Of a stretch of DNA of 64,000 bases, positions 20,871-30,062 are shown piece by piece. The stretch lies in NCBI GenBank assembly GCA_020638735.1, contig JACKHZ010000008.1, positions 434,001-498,000 on the forward strand. The letters are read 5' to 3'. Origin of the DNA: Planctomycetota bacterium. Lineage in GTDB: Bacteria > Planctomycetota > UBA1135 > UBA2386. Every line of letters starts with the position of its first letter. The first letter of the stretch is position 1. A program made the position numbers and the translations under genes. A model generated the notes under the pieces. That model did no database searches. It saw nothing but the letters and a program-made list of their open reading frames with translations, and was not told the DNA's origin.

Positions 20871-21724
20871 GCGAGCTCCAGCAGCCCCTGGGCCGAGAGG
20901 TCGCGGCGGCACAGTTCGGCGAGCGGCGCCGCGGTGGCGGTGAACAGGTCGCCGCCCTGCGCGACGACGCCGGCGCGCAGGGCGGCCGTCAGGCGGTCGA
21001 GCCGCTCGCGGTAGACCGCGGCGCTGCGCGGGTCGAGCCGCAGCGGGGCCCGAGCGCCGCTCTCGCAATCGACCAGCGTGTTGCCGGCGGGCGCGAACGC
21101 GCCGTGTGCGCGCGGGTCGCGTTCGCCAGGGTCGAGCAGCTGCACGAACACCAGCCGCGACGCGCCGGCGGCGACCCGGCGCAAGAGCGGCGCCGGATCG
21201 TCCTGCCACAGCGCGTCGCCGAGCACGACGCGCACCGAGCCGGCGCGCAGAGCTGCGCGCGGCGCGGCCGGCGCAGCCGGACCGGCCAACGGCACGTGCT
21301 CGAGCCCTGCCGGGTCGAGCAGGTCACCGCCGAGCGCCAGCACGCGCAGCGCGGAGCCTTCGCGGCGGCACCATGCGGCGAACGCGAGGGAAAGCCCGCG
21401 CAGGGCCCGCTCCTTCGCCGGAGTCACGGCCATCGAGGCCGAGGTGTCGAGCAGCAGCTCCACCACCGGCGCGACCTCGGCCTCGTGCAACCGCACCCGC
21501 AGCTGATCGGTGCGCGCGTAGCCGCGCCAATCGACGTGGCGCAGGTCGTCCCCGGGTGCGTAGTCGCGAAAGTCGTGCAGCTCGAGCGAGCTGCCAGGCC
21601 CGACGCCGCGCCGTTGCCCCTGGCGACCGCGGTGGCGCGCGCGACCGAGGCACAGCCGATACGCCAGCGCGACGGCGCGCACTTCTGGATCGAGCGCAGG
21701 TTCGGACTGGTGCTCGTCGCGCAA
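20867..21724 (-). CDS. DUF58 domain protein
   Basis: A 285-residue protein with the full DUF58 core: GSSLELHDFRDYAPGDDLR, then HVDWRGYARTDQLRVRLHE, and a VWA-like strand LLLDTSASM. DUF58 proteins nearly always sit beside MoxR and VWA genes and are thought to act with the MoxR chaperone on membrane or periplasmic targets. The start is four bases after the ABC permease stop, and the TGA stop overlaps the GTG of the BatA-like gene. No signal peptide is seen, so it is cytoplasmic or peripheral. Confidence 0.9.
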   Translation of the reverse strand: MRDEHQSEPALDPEVRAVALAYRLCLGRARHRGRQGQRRGVGPGSSLELHDFRDYAPGDDLRHVDWRGYARTDQLRVRLHEAEVAPVVELLLDTSASMAVTPAKERALRGLSLAFAAWCRREGSALRVLALGGDLLDPAGLEHVPLAGPAAPAAPRAALRAGSVRVVLGDALWQDDPAPLLRRVAAGASRLVFVQLLDPGERDPRAHGAFAPAGNTLVDCESGARAPLRLDPRSAAVYRERLDRLTAALRAGVVAQGGDLFTATAAPLAELCRRDLSAQGLLELA

Positions 21725-21728
21725 GCGG

Positions 21729-23273
21729 CTACTCCTCGGCGCGGGCCGCGGCCGCTGCCGTGGCCCCGCCGGCGGCGCGGGCGCGACGCGCCGCGATCGC
21801 CGCCGTCACCTCGCGCAACGCGCGGCCGGCGATCGGCAGCTGCAACACGAACATCAGCACGGCGACCGCGATCAGCACCGGCACCGCGCGCGGCCAGCGG
21901 TCGCCGACGAATTGGTCGATCGTCCAGAACGGGTTCATGACGTGCCCCAGGTGCCAGCCCCGAACCCGATCGGACACCAGCAGGTCGAACACCACCGGCA
22001 GGACGATGCACAGGAACAACAGCAGCGGCAGCATCACCCGTGCGATGTGGTTGCCCTGCAGGTTGTCGGCGAGGCGGCCCCGCAGCCAGCGGCCGATCGA
22101 CAGGTAGACGAGTCCGTAGACCAGCACCATCAGCCCGCTGCGACCGAGGAGCTTCGCTTCGGTGCTGCTCCCCCAGGCCGGCCACCCGAGCATTCCCACC
22201 AGCAGCAGCGCAACCGCGTAGACCGTGTAGCAGAGCAGTCCGCGGTCGCGCCCCGGCAGCAGCACCGTCGCCGGCAACGCCAACGCCGGCGCGGCCGGGG
22301 CGTGCGCCCTGACGCGCGGCGACAGCCCCCGCTGCTCGGTGACCATGAACGCGCCGAAGCACACTCCGATCAGCGTCATGCCGAACGTCATGCCGGCGAA
22401 CACCTCGCTCCAGTAGCGCAGCTCGATCGCCAGCAGCATCCACGCATAGGCGAACACGGGCGCCACGAACAGGAACACCCGGAAGCCGGTCGACTTGTTC
22501 TCGAACGCGTGCACCAGGAAGCTGCGCGCCGCCAGCCACGACAGCACCGTGACGTAGGCGGCCAGCAGCACCAGCGCCGACACGGCGGGCCAGAGGTGAC
22601 CGCTGCGCAGCAGCGCACCGATCGCCATCGCGTAGGTGCCGGAGAGCACGAAGCCGATCAGCCCGAAGGTGGCGATGCCGAGGCCGAGCGCGATGCCGAG
22701 GCTGGCGACACCTTGCAGCGCCGGCACGATCGCCTGGGCCGCCGACGACACGGCGAAGGCCGTCGCGGCGAGGCACAGCACCATCGCGAAGCCGAGCGAC
22801 AGCAGGATGGTCGGCAGGTCGACGCCGCGCAGCAGGTAGGTCGTCGCCAGCAGCGGCGCCAGCACCGACACGTAGAGCACGAACTGCACCATCGCCGTCT
22901 GCAGCTTGCCGAACAGCACCGCGCCCGGCGTCAACCGCGACAGCAGCAGCTGCTCGACGATGCCGCCCTTCAGCTCGGTGCGCATCGACTGGTAGGCGTG
23001 CATCGGCACGATGAAGATGACCAGCGGCACCAGCGTCGCCAGACCCGCGTAGAACGCGCCGCGACCGTCGGCGCCTTCGCTGTGGCGGCTCGCGGCGAAC
23101 AGCGCGATCGACACGCACACCACCAACGTCGCGAAGACCGTCAGCGGGAACACGCGTCCCTTGATCGCCTGCTGCACCTCGCGCACGAGGATCGGGTTGA
23201 GGCGGTCGGACAGGCGCGACCACGGCGAGGCCCGCAGCGCCGGGGCCGGATCGTCGGTCGTGATCGTCGTCAT
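21729..23273 (-). CDS. ABC-2 type transporter permease
   Basis: A 514-residue integral membrane protein. ATG 23273 overlaps the stop of the ATPase gene (ATGA). It begins with a cytoplasmic tail LSDRLNPILVREVQQAIKGR, the amphipathic helix typical of ABC-2 permeases. About twelve hydrophobic segments follow, including VFATLVVCVSIALFAAS and LVPLVIFIVPMHAYQSM. The motif ELKGGIVEQLLLSRLTPGAVLFGK is the coupling-helix region seen in these permeases. The cargo is unknown. Its position inside a MoxR/DUF58/VWA operon is seen in other planctomycete genomes and recalls gliding-motility or surface-export ABC systems; that comparison is inference. Confidence 0.88.
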   Translation of the reverse strand: MTTITTDDPAPALRASPWSRLSDRLNPILVREVQQAIKGRVFPLTVFATLVVCVSIALFAASRHSEGADGRGAFYAGLATLVPLVIFIVPMHAYQSMRTELKGGIVEQLLLSRLTPGAVLFGKLQTAMVQFVLYVSVLAPLLATTYLLRGVDLPTILLSLGFAMVLCLAATAFAVSSAAQAIVPALQGVASLGIALGLGIATFGLIGFVLSGTYAMAIGALLRSGHLWPAVSALVLLAAYVTVLSWLAARSFLVHAFENKSTGFRVFLFVAPVFAYAWMLLAIELRYWSEVFAGMTFGMTLIGVCFGAFMVTEQRGLSPRVRAHAPAAPALALPATVLLPGRDRGLLCYTVYAVALLLVGMLGWPAWGSSTEAKLLGRSGLMVLVYGLVYLSIGRWLRGRLADNLQGNHIARVMLPLLLFLCIVLPVVFDLLVSDRVRGWHLGHVMNPFWTIDQFVGDRWPRAVPVLIAVAVLMFVLQLPIAGRALREVTAAIAARRARAAGGATAAAAARAEE

Positions 23274-24208
23274 TGCAGCCGCCCCTTGGTGGTCTTCAAG
23301 AAGATGTCCTCGAGGTCTGCCTCGGCGCGCGCGAACTCGACGATCGGCAGTCCCTGCTGCACCACCGCCGCGAGCAGCCCGGCCAGCGCCTCGTCGTCGC
23401 CGCCGAAGGCGAACCGCAGCCGCGCGCCGTCGATCGCGACCTCGCCGACGTGCGGCTGCGTCAGCAGGAAGCGCTGCAGCGGCGCGGCGTCGCCGATCGT
23501 GCGCGCCACCACCGCCTGCTCCAGCTCCTGATGTCGCTGGATCTCGGCGATCGTGCCGGCGACGATCCGCTGGCCACGTTCGATGACGACGACCGAGTCG
23601 CACATCTCGCCGAGCTCCGGCAGGATGTGCGAGCTGATCAGCACGCCCTTGCCTGCCGCGGCGAGCTCCTTCAGCAGGGCGCGGAACTCGATGCGCGCGC
23701 GTGGATCGAGGCCGGCCGCCGGCTCGTCGAGGATCAGCAGCTGCGGGTCGTGCAGCAGCGTCTTGGCCAGGTGCAATCGCTGCCCCATGCCCTTCGACAG
23801 GCCCGTCGCAGGACGGTCGGCGAACTCGACCAGCCCGCAGAACTCCGCCACCGACCGCACGGTGCGCCGCCGCCGGTCGCCGCGCAGCCCGTAGGCGCGG
23901 GCGAAGAAGTCCAGGTACTGCAGCACGTCCAGGTTGGGGTACGGGTGGAACTGGTCGGCCATGTAGCCGATCTTGAGGCGCGCCAGGCGCGGCTCGACCA
24001 GCACCGACACGCCGTCGATGCGCACGTCGCCGCCGTCCGGCACGTCGAGCGTCGCGGCGATGCGCATGGTGGTCGTCTTGCCGGCGCCATTCGGACCGAC
24101 GAAGCCGGTGATCTGGCCGCGCTGCATCGTGAACGACAGGTCGCGCACCGCGTGCACCTTGCCGTAGCTGCGGTCGAGGTTCTGCACTTCCAGCAACGAG
24201 CCGCTCAT
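23270..24208 (-). CDS. ABC transporter ATP-binding protein
   Basis: A 312-residue ATPase starting at ATG 24208, which overlaps the previous stop. It has Walker A GPNGAGKTT, Q-loop near YMADQFHPYPN, signature LSKGMGQR, Walker B LLILDEPAAGLDP and switch His in LISSHIL. It belongs to the CcmA/NatA/GldA-like group that pairs with ABC-2 permeases. The 80 residues after the switch form a small beta domain (VGEVAIDGARLRFAFGG), as in many DrrA-like ATPases. The partner permease follows with a 4-base overlap. Confidence 0.93.
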   Translation of the reverse strand: MSGSLLEVQNLDRSYGKVHAVRDLSFTMQRGQITGFVGPNGAGKTTTMRIAATLDVPDGGDVRIDGVSVLVEPRLARLKIGYMADQFHPYPNLDVLQYLDFFARAYGLRGDRRRRTVRSVAEFCGLVEFADRPATGLSKGMGQRLHLAKTLLHDPQLLILDEPAAGLDPRARIEFRALLKELAAAGKGVLISSHILPELGEMCDSVVVIERGQRIVAGTIAEIQRHQELEQAVVARTIGDAAPLQRFLLTQPHVGEVAIDGARLRFAFGGDDEALAGLLAAVVQQGLPIVEFARAEADLEDIFLKTTKGRLQ

Positions 24209-25908
24209 CGGACGAAGTCCTCCTCGTGCAGCCGCCCGGCGACGTAGTGGCGCGCGACGTCGTAGTCGACCGACAGGCCGTGCTCGTCGAGCCACGGCGC
24301 CGCCGCGACCGCGGTCAGGTAGCTGCCGGGTGCGCCGAGATAGCCGGGAAGCGGCACGCCCCGGGGGTCCGGCCCATGCCCTTGATCTGCGTGCCTGCCG
24401 ATCAACTCCAGCCGCGCGCAGGCGTTCTGCAGCAGCGCCGCGCCGACGGCGTCGGCGACCGGCGACAGCTGACCGTCGGTTCCGCGCCACCAGCGACCAT
24501 CGAGGTCGCGCAGCACGAGCTCACCGCGCGGCTCCACGCCGCCGCCGGCCAACACCTCGAGCCGGTCTTCACCGACACGGCGCAACGTCAGGCGCTGCCG
24601 CGCCGTGCCCTGCTGCACGGTCAGCAGCGGCGTCGGCGTGCGCGAAGGCAGCACGGCGCCGTCGAGCCGTTCGCGGTCGCCGTTCCAGCTCCAGCGGTCG
24701 CCGCTGTGGCCCCCGCCGTAGCTGGCCCGCGGTGACAGCAGCACTGCTTGTTCGCCCATCGTCAGCTCGTCGGGCGCGAGGCCGGCGAACAAGGTGCGCG
24801 CGGCGAACGCCGAGCACTCGCGGCGCGGCTGGTCGAGGGCGGTGAAGCTGGTCACCACGCCGCGCACGCCGAAGCCGTCGTGGAAGACCCCGTAGGTCAG
24901 GATCAGCGCCGTCGTGCCGAAGCCGAGCAGCGGCACCGTGAGCAGCGCGAGCATCGGCTGACGTCGCCGCCGCAGCACGATGAAGTTGACCGGGCCGACG
25001 AGGATCGCGAACAGCAGGATGACCAGCACGAAGGCCGTCACCGGCGTCTCGCCGAGGCCGCCGATGGTCTGCTCTTGCAGCAGTGACGTCGCGACCGGCA
25101 GCCCCTGGCCGACCGTCGCGGCACGCGCCAGGCGGGCGCGCATCGCCGTGGTGTCGCCGCCGAAGGCCGGAATCGCGATCACCTGGCCGAAGCCGATCGC
25201 GCCGATGTCGCGCGCGGCGAGTTCGCGCAGCGCACCGGACGCGAGGCGATCCGCGCCGGCGACCACCACCGTGCCGCCCGCCGCGGCGTAGCGACACAGC
25301 GCCTGCTGCCGGTCTGCGTCGAGCGCGCCGCCACCGTCGACGACCACGGCGGTGAAGGCCGTGAACATCCGCCAGTCGGCGGGCACATGGTCGCCGGCTA
25401 CGACCACCTGGTCCGGCGTGCGCTTCGACCAGCGGCTCGGCAGCGCCTGCACGGCCTCGAGCGACGCGGGGCCGAGCTCCGGCCGGTCGGTCAGCAGCAG
25501 CGCGACGACACCGCCACCGCGCGAACAGTCGAGCTGCACCTCGCGCCCCACGCCGTCGACCTCGAGCGTCAGCAGCGCGTGGGTAGGCGGCACGGTCAGC
25601 GGCTGGAACAAGCGCCGTTGCTCGCCGGGCTGCAGGACCGCGCTGCGCAGCGTGCGGACGTCGGCGCTGCCCCACGGCACCGAGGCGACCGACACGGCGA
25701 CCGTGTGAGGGCGACCGTCCACGTTCTGCAGGTCGACGGTGACGAAGCCGAGGCCGAGCCCGCCGTCGCAGCCGCCGGACGCCCAGGCGCGAAGCGTGCA
25801 GACCGGCACGCCCTGCGCGTCCTGATGCGTGAGCGTCACCTGGGCCGGCGCCGCGGCCAGCAGGACCGACCATGCCGCCGCGACGAGCGCGCGTCGCCAG
25901 GCCGTCAC
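24205..25908 (-). CDS. Exported membrane protein of the MoxR/ABC operon
   Basis: A 567-residue protein from GTG 25908 (GTGA overlap with the moxR stop). A signal peptide (WRRALVAAAWSVLLAAAPAQ) leads to a periplasmic beta domain of about 260 residues with a GATase-like segment (GTVVVAGADRLASGALREL). Two or three membrane helices follow (TAFVLVILLFAILVGPVNFI, then MLALLTVPLLGFGTTALILT), and then another beta domain. GPVNFIVLRRRRQP is a motif seen in planctomycete operon members of this type. The plan matches the periplasmic/membrane partner of ABC-2 systems, but I cannot name a family. Confidence 0.78.
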   Translation of the reverse strand: MTAWRRALVAAAWSVLLAAAPAQVTLTHQDAQGVPVCTLRAWASGGCDGGLGLGFVTVDLQNVDGRPHTVAVSVASVPWGSADVRTLRSAVLQPGEQRRLFQPLTVPPTHALLTLEVDGVGREVQLDCSRGGGVVALLLTDRPELGPASLEAVQALPSRWSKRTPDQVVVAGDHVPADWRMFTAFTAVVVDGGGALDADRQQALCRYAAAGGTVVVAGADRLASGALRELAARDIGAIGFGQVIAIPAFGGDTTAMRARLARAATVGQGLPVATSLLQEQTIGGLGETPVTAFVLVILLFAILVGPVNFIVLRRRRQPMLALLTVPLLGFGTTALILTYGVFHDGFGVRGVVTSFTALDQPRRECSAFAARTLFAGLAPDELTMGEQAVLLSPRASYGGGHSGDRWSWNGDRERLDGAVLPSRTPTPLLTVQQGTARQRLTLRRVGEDRLEVLAGGGVEPRGELVLRDLDGRWWRGTDGQLSPVADAVGAALLQNACARLELIGRHADQGHGPDPRGVPLPGYLGAPGSYLTAVAAAPWLDEHGLSVDYDVARHYVAGRLHEEDFVR

Positions 25909-26924
25909 CGTGCCGCCTCCGGCAGCGCTCCACCGACCTGCGGCACCGCAGTCAGCAGCTGCCGCACGACATCGTGCGCGGCGACGCCGCTGACCAGCGC
26001 GCCGTGCTGCAGCACGAGGCGGTGCGCCAGCGCCGGCGGCGCGACACGCGCGACATCGACGAAGTCGACGTTGGGCCGACCGGCCATCAACGCTGCGGCG
26101 CGCGACGCCTCGGCGATCGCGATCGCCGCGCGCGGCGACGCGCCGAAACGCACGGCCTCGCGCACGCAGCCGGGAGCGGCGCCGCCGCTCGGCTGGGTCG
26201 CCGCGACGAGCCGGGCGATGTAGCCGGCGACGGCGCGGGGCAGGAACACCTTGTCGACCAACCCGAACAGTTCGTCGAGGTCGCCCGCGTCCAGCGCCAT
26301 CGCGATCGCGGGCGGCGCGCCGTGACGCCGCTCGGTCAGGATCGTCGTCAGCGTCGCCGCATCGAGGCTCGGCACCTGCACCTTGAAGAGGAACCGGTCG
26401 AGCTGCGCCTCCGGCAGCGGGTAGGTCCCCTCGAGCTCGATCGGGTTCTGCGTCGCCAGCACGAAGAACGGCCGCGGCAACGCGTGGGTCTCACCGAGCA
26501 CGGTCACGCTGCGCTCCTGCATGCCCTCGAGCAACGCCGACTGCGTCTTCGGCGAGCTGCGGTTGATCTCGTCGGCGAGCACGAGGTTGGCGAACAGCGG
26601 CCCCGGCCGGAACACCAGCTGTCGTTCGCCGCCGCGCTCCTGCAGGATCGGGCCGCCGGTGATGTCGCTGGGCAGCAGGTCGGGGGTGAACTGCACCCGC
26701 GCGAACGACAGCCCGAGCAGCTTCGCCAGCGCCTTCACCAGCTCGGTCTTGCCGAGTCCGGGCAGTCCTTCGAGCAGCAGGTGTCCGCGCGCACACAGCG
26801 CGATCAGGCACAGATCGACCAGCTCGCGCTGGCCGAGCAGCACCGCGTTGGCGCCGTCGCGCACCCGCGCCAGCAGTTCCTGACCGCGGGCCACGTCGGC
26901 GGCGGTCGGCATCGTGTCGGTCAT
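25905..26924 (-). CDS. MoxR-family AAA+ ATPase
   Basis: A 339-residue AAA+ chaperone. ATG 26924 overlaps the previous stop (ATGA). It has Walker A GLPGLGKTE, the MoxR motif RVQFTPDLLPSDITG, Walker B VLADEINRSSPKTQSALLE, sensor 1 FVLATQNPIE and arginine finger region EAQLDRFLF. MoxR proteins act with VWA-domain proteins to assemble or activate partners, often in the envelope; the genes downstream supply the DUF58 and VWA partners. Confidence 0.95.
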   Translation of the reverse strand: MTDTMPTAADVARGQELLARVRDGANAVLLGQRELVDLCLIALCARGHLLLEGLPGLGKTELVKALAKLLGLSFARVQFTPDLLPSDITGGPILQERGGERQLVFRPGPLFANLVLADEINRSSPKTQSALLEGMQERSVTVLGETHALPRPFFVLATQNPIELEGTYPLPEAQLDRFLFKVQVPSLDAATLTTILTERRHGAPPAIAMALDAGDLDELFGLVDKVFLPRAVAGYIARLVAATQPSGGAAPGCVREAVRFGASPRAAIAIAEASRAAALMAGRPNVDFVDVARVAPPALAHRLVLQHGALVSGVAAHDVVRQLLTAVPQVGGALPEAAR

Positions 26925-28856
26925 TTCTTGTCGCCCCCTCGTTCGCCGGGGGTCGCCGACGCCGACGCATTCCCCCCGCTGAAGAACCGCTGCACCACCG
27001 CCCGATGGCGCGGCATCAGCCGCAGCTGCCAGGTCGCCGCACCGTCGCCGCGAACCGCGGCGCCGCTGCCAGGTGCGGGGACCTGTGGCGCGCCCACTTC
27101 GGGCGCAGCCTTCTGCGCGCGGACCGGTCGCCACTCGCGGTCGAGCTGCTGCGGGTCCAGCGGCGTCGGCAATTCGAGTTCGCCGGGCGCGTCCCCGACG
27201 ACGTGCTCCGTCATGCGCAGCGCGGCGTGACCCCCGCCTCGCCCCGGCTCGCCAGCGGCGCCGACGCCAGCGGCGCCGCCGGCGGCGCCGGCCGCACCGC
27301 CGGGCTGACCGGCCGCCAGCTGGCCGACGCCGGGCGGACCACCTGCACCCGCGGCCGCCAGCGGCAGCGCCGGCGAGCCGCTCGGCGAGCTGCTCCAGCT
27401 GCGCGCGCTGCTCGGCCGACATGCCGCGGGCGGCGGCGGCCGCGCCAGATCCCGCAGATCCGGCCCCCGAAGATGGAGCCGGAGAAGCCGGCGAAGACTG
27501 CGCGACCTGGCGGGCCAGCTCGGCGAGCTGCTCCGCGAGCGCCTGCAGCTGCCGCGGGTCGTCGGGCAGCAGCGCCATCAGCGACGCGAGATCGAGGTTG
27601 CGAAGCGCCTGCTCGGCGAGCGCTGCCGCGCCGGCACCGAGCGCGTCCTGCAGCGCCAGCGCCAGGCCCTCGACCCCTTCGCCGAGATCGGCCAACGCCT
27701 TCGCGCCTTCCGCCACCGACCGCATCAGCTCCTGCTGTTGCTCAGGCGACATCGGCGCCGCCCGACTCAGCGCCGCCGCCAGCTGCGCGGCCTGCTCGGC
27801 GAGCGCGGGCGACGTCTCGGGAGCGCCCGCCGCAGCCTCGAGCGCCGACGCCAACGCGGTCGCGAGCTGCTCCGCCAGTTCGGGCGAGAGCCGCGGGTCG
27901 GCGGCGAGCCGTGCCGCGTCGGGCACGCCGTGCTCGTCGCTCGCGGCGTCGAGCAACGCGCGAGCGTCGTCCGACAACCCCGCTGTCGCCGCCGGCCAGC
28001 GCGCGGCCTGCTGCAGCAGCTCCGCAGCCTTCGACAGCTGACCGGCCCTGGCCTGGCGCTCCTGCTCGTCGCGCGCCGCGCTGCCGACCCCGCCGCCGGC
28101 CGTCGCCCCGCCACCATCGCGATTGCCGGGACCGCCTGCCGCGGACGCGGTCGACAACCCGGTGACCTCGCGATCGACCCGCTCGGTCAACTGGTCGATC
28201 TCGCGCCAGAGGTCGTCTTCGCCGCCGTCGACCCGCTGCTCGAGGTCCTGCACCGCGGCCTGTAGCTCCTGCCGGACATCGTCGGGGACGCGCGGGTCCG
28301 CGGCCAGCGCCTCGACACGATCATCGAGCTGCGACAACGCCGCCATCGCCGCCTCGCCGCCGCCGGCTGGAAGCAGCGGCGGCGGCAACAGCGCGGCGCC
28401 GACCAGCAGCGCCAACGCCAGCGCCGGCCGCCAGACGCGTGCCGCGACATCGACCGGCGGCAACACGGCGTCGACCTGCTGCAGGCGGGCGGCGAGCCGC
28501 GCGCCGAAAGGCTCGGGCAACGCGACCCCTTCGCCGGCCACCAACAGCAGCCCGCCCGTGCCGAGCCGCTGCTCGAGGTGCTCGGCGAGCCGGGCGTCGT
28601 CGACCCGGGCGCGCACAGCGCGCCAAGACCCGAAGATCGAGGCGGCGGCCAGCACCAGCAGCGCCGCCGCAGCCGGCCCGCGCCAGCCCTCCCCGAGCCA
28701 TGCGGGCGCAGCGCGATCGGTGAGGTGCACCGCCACCAGCACCGCTGCGCCCCCAGCCGCGAGACAGGTGGCCGCGAACGTCGAGCCGACCACGAACGCG
28801 CGCAGACGCAGGCGACGCCGAAAGCGCATCAGGGCGGCGGGAACGTTGGCGAGCAT
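26921..28856 (-). CDS. Large membrane-anchored coiled-coil protein at the head of the MoxR operon; reading frame broken near 27340
   Basis: It starts at ATG 28856 with two N-terminal helices (FVVGSTFAATCLAAGGAAVLVAV and AALLVLAAASIFGSW), then a third hydrophobic segment (PALALALLVGAALLPPPLL). A very long Gln/Ala/Leu/Glu helical region follows, with repeats of the type LAEQLAELARQ. Near 27375 the frame turns into Arg-rich nonsense. From about 27340 a second frame gives GPPGVGQLAAGQPGG, then PLDPQQLDREWRPVRAQ and the end PRHRAVVQRFFSGG, typical of this protein class. That frame stops at 26921, overlapping the moxR ATG as at the other junctions of the operon. One extra base (or two missing) therefore separates the halves. 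The product resembles DUF4175-like proteins, but this is not certain. Confidence 0.7.
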
Positions 28857-28891
28857 CGGCGGAGGGGCGCTTCGACGGCGCCGCCGCAGTT

Positions 28892-29923
28892 TTATTTGGC
28901 CTGGTCGTCGAGGGCCAGCGGCCGGACCAGGTGATCCGGCTCCACGGCCTCGTCGACGGTCAGCGGCTCGAGCCGCACGAACGGCTGCCGCCGCACCGAG
29001 CACGACTGCAGGTCGCACATCGTGCACCAGGCGCGTTCGCACGGGTCGGTGTGGAAGTCGATGTCGCCGTCGCCGGGCAGATCGCGCATCACTTCGGTGG
29101 CGAGTTGTTCGGCGAGGTCGTGGGCGCGCTGCACGCTCCAGAACTCGGGCACCACGAGGTGGGCGCTGATGTGCCGGAAGCTGCCGGCGCGGATCGCGCG
29201 CAGGTTGTGCACCCGGATCACGCCGTCGCCGACGCGCGCGCCGAGCACCTCGACCACGTCTCGAAGCAGCTGAGGGTCCTCGGCGTCCATCAGCCCGCCG
29301 ATCGCACGCGACACGATCCGCCAACCCATCACCAACAGCCAGCCGACCATCGCGATCGCGACCGCCGGGTCGAGCCACGCGGCGCCGGTCAGCCACACCA
29401 GCAGCAACCCGACGATCACACCAGCGCTGGTCCAGAAGTCCGACAGCAGGTGGTGGCCATCGGCGACGATCGCGGCGCTGTGGTGCTTCGTGCCGAAGCG
29501 CACCAGGGCCACCCCGACGACGCCGTTGACCGCGCCGGCGGCGACGGTGATCAGCAGGCCGAGGTCGAGCTGCTCCGGGCGGTGACCGTGCAGCAACGCC
29601 TCGCCGGCCTGCCACAGGATCAGCAGCGCGGCGCAGCAGATCAGCCCGCCCTCGAAGGCCGCCGAGAAGAACTCGAGCTTGCCGTGACCGAACGGATGGT
29701 CGCGATCGGCCGGACGCCCCGCGAAACGCAGCACCGCGACCGCCACCATCGCGGCGAGCACGTTGACGATCGACTCCAGCGCGTCGCTGAAGATCGCTTG
29801 CGACCCGGTGAGCCAGTAGGCCCAGAACTTCGCCGCCAACAGCACGACGGCGACGACGAACGAGAACAGCGCCGCGGCGACCGGCGACGGGCGGGTGTCG
29901 GGTTGTTCGACAGGCGGGGTCAA
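28892..29923 (-). CDS. Cation diffusion facilitator (metal efflux) protein
   Basis: A 343-residue CDF transporter that exchanges divalent metal, probably Zn, Co, Fe or Mn, for protons. Six transmembrane helices are visible. The metal-site motifs are AIFSDALESIVN in helix II, DHPFGHGKLEFF after helix III and ADGHHLLSDFWTS in helix V. The cytoplasmic C-terminal domain (VGDGVIRVHNLRAIRAGSFRH) is followed by a Cys-rich stretch CERAWCTMCDLQSC, an unusual feature that could bind metal. The start is TTG 29923; no ATG or GTG is in frame upstream. It is 35 bases upstream of the MoxR operon and may be its first gene. Confidence 0.92.
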   Translation of the reverse strand: MTPPVEQPDTRPSPVAAALFSFVVAVVLLAAKFWAYWLTGSQAIFSDALESIVNVLAAMVAVAVLRFAGRPADRDHPFGHGKLEFFSAAFEGGLICCAALLILWQAGEALLHGHRPEQLDLGLLITVAAGAVNGVVGVALVRFGTKHHSAAIVADGHHLLSDFWTSAGVIVGLLLVWLTGAAWLDPAVAIAMVGWLLVMGWRIVSRAIGGLMDAEDPQLLRDVVEVLGARVGDGVIRVHNLRAIRAGSFRHISAHLVVPEFWSVQRAHDLAEQLATEVMRDLPGDGDIDFHTDPCERAWCTMCDLQSCSVRRQPFVRLEPLTVDEAVEPDHLVRPLALDDQAK

Positions 29924-30062
29924 GGCGCCCGCATCATGGCCCGCTGCCGGCGGCGATGCACGCGCGCGCCGGGGCCACCGGTCCCGGATCGGGATCGCCC
30001 CGAAAGGCCCGTTCGCCTCCGGCCGATGGAGCGGGGTGGTCGATCATCCGACCTGAGGTTGC

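Noticed and set aside
21424..23223. Possible second gene opposite or alongside the ABC permease
   Set aside because: The frame is Arg/Gly-rich shadow sequence; the permease frame has clear helices and coupled start and stop codons.
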